Part shown: positions 60,491 to 64,000 of the stretch, in pieces
Position numbering within the stretch: position 1 is the first letter of the stretch
Layout: every line of letters starts with the position of its first letter
Assembly: GCA_023101885.1 (NCBI GenBank)
Contig: JALPQD010000233.1
Span: forward strand, 2,769,501 to 2,833,500
DNA from: Typhlomys cinereus
Lineage: Eukaryota > Chordata > Mammalia > Rodentia > Platacanthomyidae
Length of the DNA stretch: 64,000 bases
Direction of reading: 5' to 3'
Notes under the pieces: generated by a model
Told to the model about the DNA's origin: nothing
What the model saw: the letters and a program-made list of their open reading frames with translations, nothing else
Database searches by the model: none
Program-made: the position numbers and the translations under genes

Positions 60491-60872
60491 CAATTTCTTT
60501 TTTTTAATTAAATTTTTTTTTGTATTTCAATTTTTTCTCCTACATTTTATTTTTATTCCCAATCATATAAATTCAATAGGTATCCCGTCCTCTCCCTCTC
60601 TCCTTCCCCTCCCCAGTCATAGCCCCGTTAAACTCTCACCCCCCCCTTTTCCTCTTCCTTTCACTCCTCTTTGTTCTTCCCATTTTCCCAGTGTTTCCCC
60701 CTTCCTACCTCCCATCCCCTGGAGCATCCTTTTGTGTAAATGCCAAACCTCCTTCTGAATCCTTTACCTTAGTGAGGGGTAAGGATTCAGTGGCATAGCC
60801 CATAGTCCTTTCCCTGTTAGTATGGGAACTCTATTATGTTTGTTAATCCCTTGCCTCTAAGGATTGCTATAA
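60491..60872 (-). mobile_element. LINE-1 3' UTR fragment (host of SINE F)
   Basis: The complement of the L1 3' UTR (AATCATATAAATTCAATAGGTATCCC, pyrimidine tract, CCCTTGCCTCTAAGGATTGCT). The 10-bp duplication GATAATTTCT at 60161-60170 and 60873-60882 brackets both this L1 and SINE F. Confidence 0.85.
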
Positions 60873-60889
60873 GATAATTTCTGTGATGG

Positions 60890-63310
60890 CTTTTCCTCCT
60901 GTGCTAGAACTGTCCTTGAATCCTTCTAACTGAAACTCCCTTCCTGCACTCCCTTTCCTCAACTTCCATGGAACTGCTTCTTGTGTTTTCTAATCAAAGA
61001 TCAGATGTCTCTCAAGTTCCCTGTTATCCAGGGTTAGGAATATAGGAATCCTGATTAAAATATAACACACAGTGAGTATACTTGTTTCAAGGACCCAAAA
61101 AGTAACCATTTCTTAGGAATCTGAGTGTCCAGAAATGATCTACTAGGAAATTGGATTAATTATTCATTAGGTTCCTGGAGCAAGAGCTCTAACAGTGAGA
61201 AAGGACAAATGGAAATCTCTGGAACTCATTTCTCCCAGAACATCTCATTTCAGTGAAGATGGAGCCTAGTGGCCACCCGTAGAGACAGCTGATGGTGGTT
61301 TTGAGTTGGCAACAGACTAAAAACTATCTATGTAGCTTCTTCATTTTGTTTGAGTTAATTTGACATAAGTAATGTCTGTGAATTTTTTTTCAACACATTC
61401 TTTTGTCACTGGACTTTTCGGGAAACTTAAATTGACCTTCTTTTATGGGAGAACTACTTCATTAGATGTTTTCCACGGTCCAGTTTGACTATAGGAAGGA
61501 TTTTACATCCCTTTGCAGTAAAGCAGTTGTTCACACAGCAGACTGATCCTCGTTTCCTTTGCTTGTTTGACCAGATTTTGCTCTCTAAAGTTGGAACACT
61601 AACATTCCTATCAGTTCAACATTTGTGTGCTTGTGATAGAAAGTCTATTTTCCCTCTCATGAATTTTCAGCATTTTCACAAGCACAAAAAATTGTTTTAA
61701 TTTGCTCTGCTGAAAGCCTGTTTCAATTTCCCCACTTTTGCTACAGTACATAGATAAGAGGAATAGCACAGTACTTAGGGACACTTAAGCATGTAAAGAA
61801 CTAGAAAAGAAAGGAGGAACAAAATGAGTCTGAGAAAAAAGCAAAAAAAAAAAAAAAATGAAGCAGGAGAGTAACCAAGAAAGTGGGCTGTCCCAGTACC
61901 AACAGGAAAATATCCTCCATGCTCAGTGGTAAAGAGGAAAAGATCTGAATGTGGCTTTTCCTTTTTTTTTTTTTTTTCTTTTACTAAATCTATTGCCATT
62001 GGAGACCTTTAATGGAGTAGTTTTCTTGATATGATGAAAAAGGAACATAGTTGCAGAGGATTCAAGAGGAAATGGAATCCATATCTTCTTTTATCATTAT
62101 ATGAAGAAACATTTTCCCATTCGGTTATGATCCACCATAACACTAATCAAAACAAAAGAAGTCAGTAGTTGGAATAGCACTCATCATTGCTCCTTAGAAA
62201 GTAAAAGAGATGGACTAATTATACCTATTTAATTAGTATTTGTATGCATCTCATCCATTAGTCTGGTCCACTTATGACACTTGTTACATTTCACCTTTTC
62301 TTAGCATCGAAGTGGTCCCCAAATAGTTTTAACATTTTGGCTTATTCTTCTAATTCAGAGTGTTTTTAGTCCTATTAAATTGAATTATATCTTAAACTGA
62401 TACTTATGGGGCTAAATTAACCAGGTTACATTTGATGAAATTTATAAAAAGAATGATTTGTTGATGTTCTTGAGTTCCAGCCTCATTCTAAAGTAATTGG
62501 GTGGTTCAGTCAAAATCCTTAATTGGAAATCACCAATAAAATATCATCTTCAAAATGAAATGAGTCTTCCTGACTTTTGAGATATGCAAAAGTCTATGTC
62601 TTACCAAATGTCAGTTCTTCACATAGGTATATTTTTATTCATGTGTGTGGGCATGTATTTATAATTATACATATTAATATCACATACATATTCTTTTTAA
62701 AATATTCAAAGATGTATAAAGTTTTAAATATTAAGAAATGGAAACCATGAAGTTATAAATTTTATAGGCCACTTATATGTTGAAGTTGATAAAAAGAAAT
62801 GCAATTTAGGTTTGCAAGCCATGGAGTCAAATGGCATATGTATGGTTCGTTATTCTTAGTGTGTGCTAATGCTTGTGCTGTGTAGCCTTGTACAATGATT
62901 TAATTCCTGAGATTCACCTACAAAATTAGAAGAAGTTCAGAATTTGTCTTACAAATAATTGAAAGTACTAACCATAATCCAAGTTGAGTGTATTAAATTT
63001 ATTCAACAGTTATTTAATGTGTCTTAAGTATTAACTGAGAGAAGGCATTCCCCTTTTCTTTACATATTGGACTCATTCCATGCTTCTGAAACACATGTCT
63101 ATTGCCAGGTTGGTCTCTAGAACTCCATTTTCATTTTGAATCCTTATATCTGGATGATCTGTTCTTAAATGACCAAATTAGTAAACAGAAAGAGACATTT
63201 TATCATTTCCTATCAATTTCCAGTGTTAAAATTGCCTAATCAGGGTGGCACAAGCTTGAAAATGAACATAAAAGAATGTCACCACTATGTAAATCATTTA
63301 TTTTCTCTTT
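60890..63310. other. Intergenic DNA, nothing identified
   Basis: No gene or clear repeat; A-run at 61843-61858 and T-run at 61961-61978. Confidence 0.5.
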
Positions 63311-63316
63311 CAAACA

Positions 63317-63317
<1 letters not shown>

Positions 63318-63363
<46 letters not shown>

Positions 63364-63388
63364 CACGAACACGAACACACACACACAT
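63318..63388. repeat. (CA)n microsatellite with GGACACGAACACGAAC interruption
   Basis: About 21 CA units, then GGACACGAACACGAACAC and a further short CA run. The open frame through it (63169-63399) is a repeat artefact. Confidence 0.97.
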
Positions 63389-64000
63389 ATTTAAGATAAC
63401 AGGGTAAAAAAGAAAAATTCTTTTAGAAAAAGGCTGACACCCTGTAAAATTTCCTCTGATTGATTGTATTTTCTTCTAAGAATTGAAGGAGAGGAGAAGA
63501 GAATATGAGGCTTGATTGCATCAAAAGTGTGACGTGAATAAAAGAGTAAAGAATTCGCAGATGTCTGCACAGAAGTCAGCTAATAAATCAAAAGCACGCT
63601 CTTAGCTAAGTCAGATGTTTCTTGGAAGCAGCATATGGTACAATTTCAACATACTCTTCATTCAGCTACCTAATAAGCTGTCTTGTTGCTTTCAGCTCCT
63701 GAAGAATATAGCAGCACAAATGTTTACAAGGCTGGTAGAACATTTTTAGTTTATTTTATGCCCTGATTAGCTATAAATGTCCTGACAAACACACGGAAAA
63801 CTCTAAATCACAAGTGAAGAAAATAAATAGTTGTCAAGAGTAAATACTAATTGCTAAAATATCTTATGTCAAAAGTAGTCATAGTTTCTTTTTGGCAGGT
63901 ATTTTTATATAAACTTTTTCAAGTTTTCGTTGACCCCAAATTGAGTCAGCTTTTTAAAACTTGTGTATTTAAATTTCTGCATCATTTGTAGAGTTGTGAA
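63389..64000. other. Intergenic DNA to window end, nothing identified
   Basis: AT-rich; no features recognised. Confidence 0.5.

Noticed and set aside
63318..63388. Possible telomere-like or CRISPR-like repeat
   Set aside because: It is a simple CA repeat with one interruption; no spacers or unit structure.
1..64000. A novel multi-gene or defence-type system
   Set aside because: Only one protein-coding gene is supportable; all other structure is explained by repeats, promoter sequence or chance open frames.

Overview
This is a mammalian genomic window, almost certainly from a rodent. The evidence is AT-rich DNA with low gene density, one intronless-coding vertebrate gene, several generations of LINE-1 3' ends, rodent-type SINEs (B1/7SL-like, B4-like, B3/B2-like and an abundant tRNA-headed family starting GGGCTGGAGAGGTGGCTCAG), class II endogenous-retrovirus solo LTRs, and long dinucleotide microsatellites. 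The species cannot be fixed from the sequence alone. The tRNA-headed SINE carries a tail I do not recognise from mouse or rat.

The only protein-coding gene I can support is PEX2 on the minus strand. A complete 305-codon reading frame lies in one exon (34318-35235), with a splice acceptor just upstream of the ATG and a poly(A) signal about 320 nt after the stop. A likely non-coding 5' exon sits at 37514-37614. A CpG island at about 47.34-48.43 kb, with paired inverted CCAAT boxes and a 4 x 16-bp minisatellite, is the probable promoter. The gene therefore spans roughly 34.0-47.9 kb. Everything else reads as intergenic or intronic DNA.

Layout. 0-33.9 kb is 3' flank. It holds a 99-bp inverted repeat (2.77/3.50 kb), two solo LTRs of one ERV family (4.1 and 10.9 kb), a 5'-inverted (twin-primed) L1 at 7.06-8.62 kb, MaLR-like LTR pieces, SINEs, L1 3' UTR fragments near 25.0, 26.6 and 30.2 kb (the last with a probable 3' transduction), old L2/MIR remnants near 28 kb, and URR1-like elements at 31-32 kb. 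34-48.4 kb is PEX2 with its introns. 48.4-64 kb is upstream flank, with SINEs, two related URR1-like repeats (one carrying a 38-bp patch of SINE sequence), an old rodent L1 3' UTR at about 55.5 kb, and a SINE nested in the tail region of an L1 at 60.2-60.9 kb.

I found no CRISPR, operon, tRNA/rRNA gene or evident novel multi-gene system. The observations of interest are structural: transposon insertion mechanics, the inverted duplication, and the promoter architecture of PEX2. Repeat family names are recognised from memory of consensus features and should be confirmed with a repeat library.
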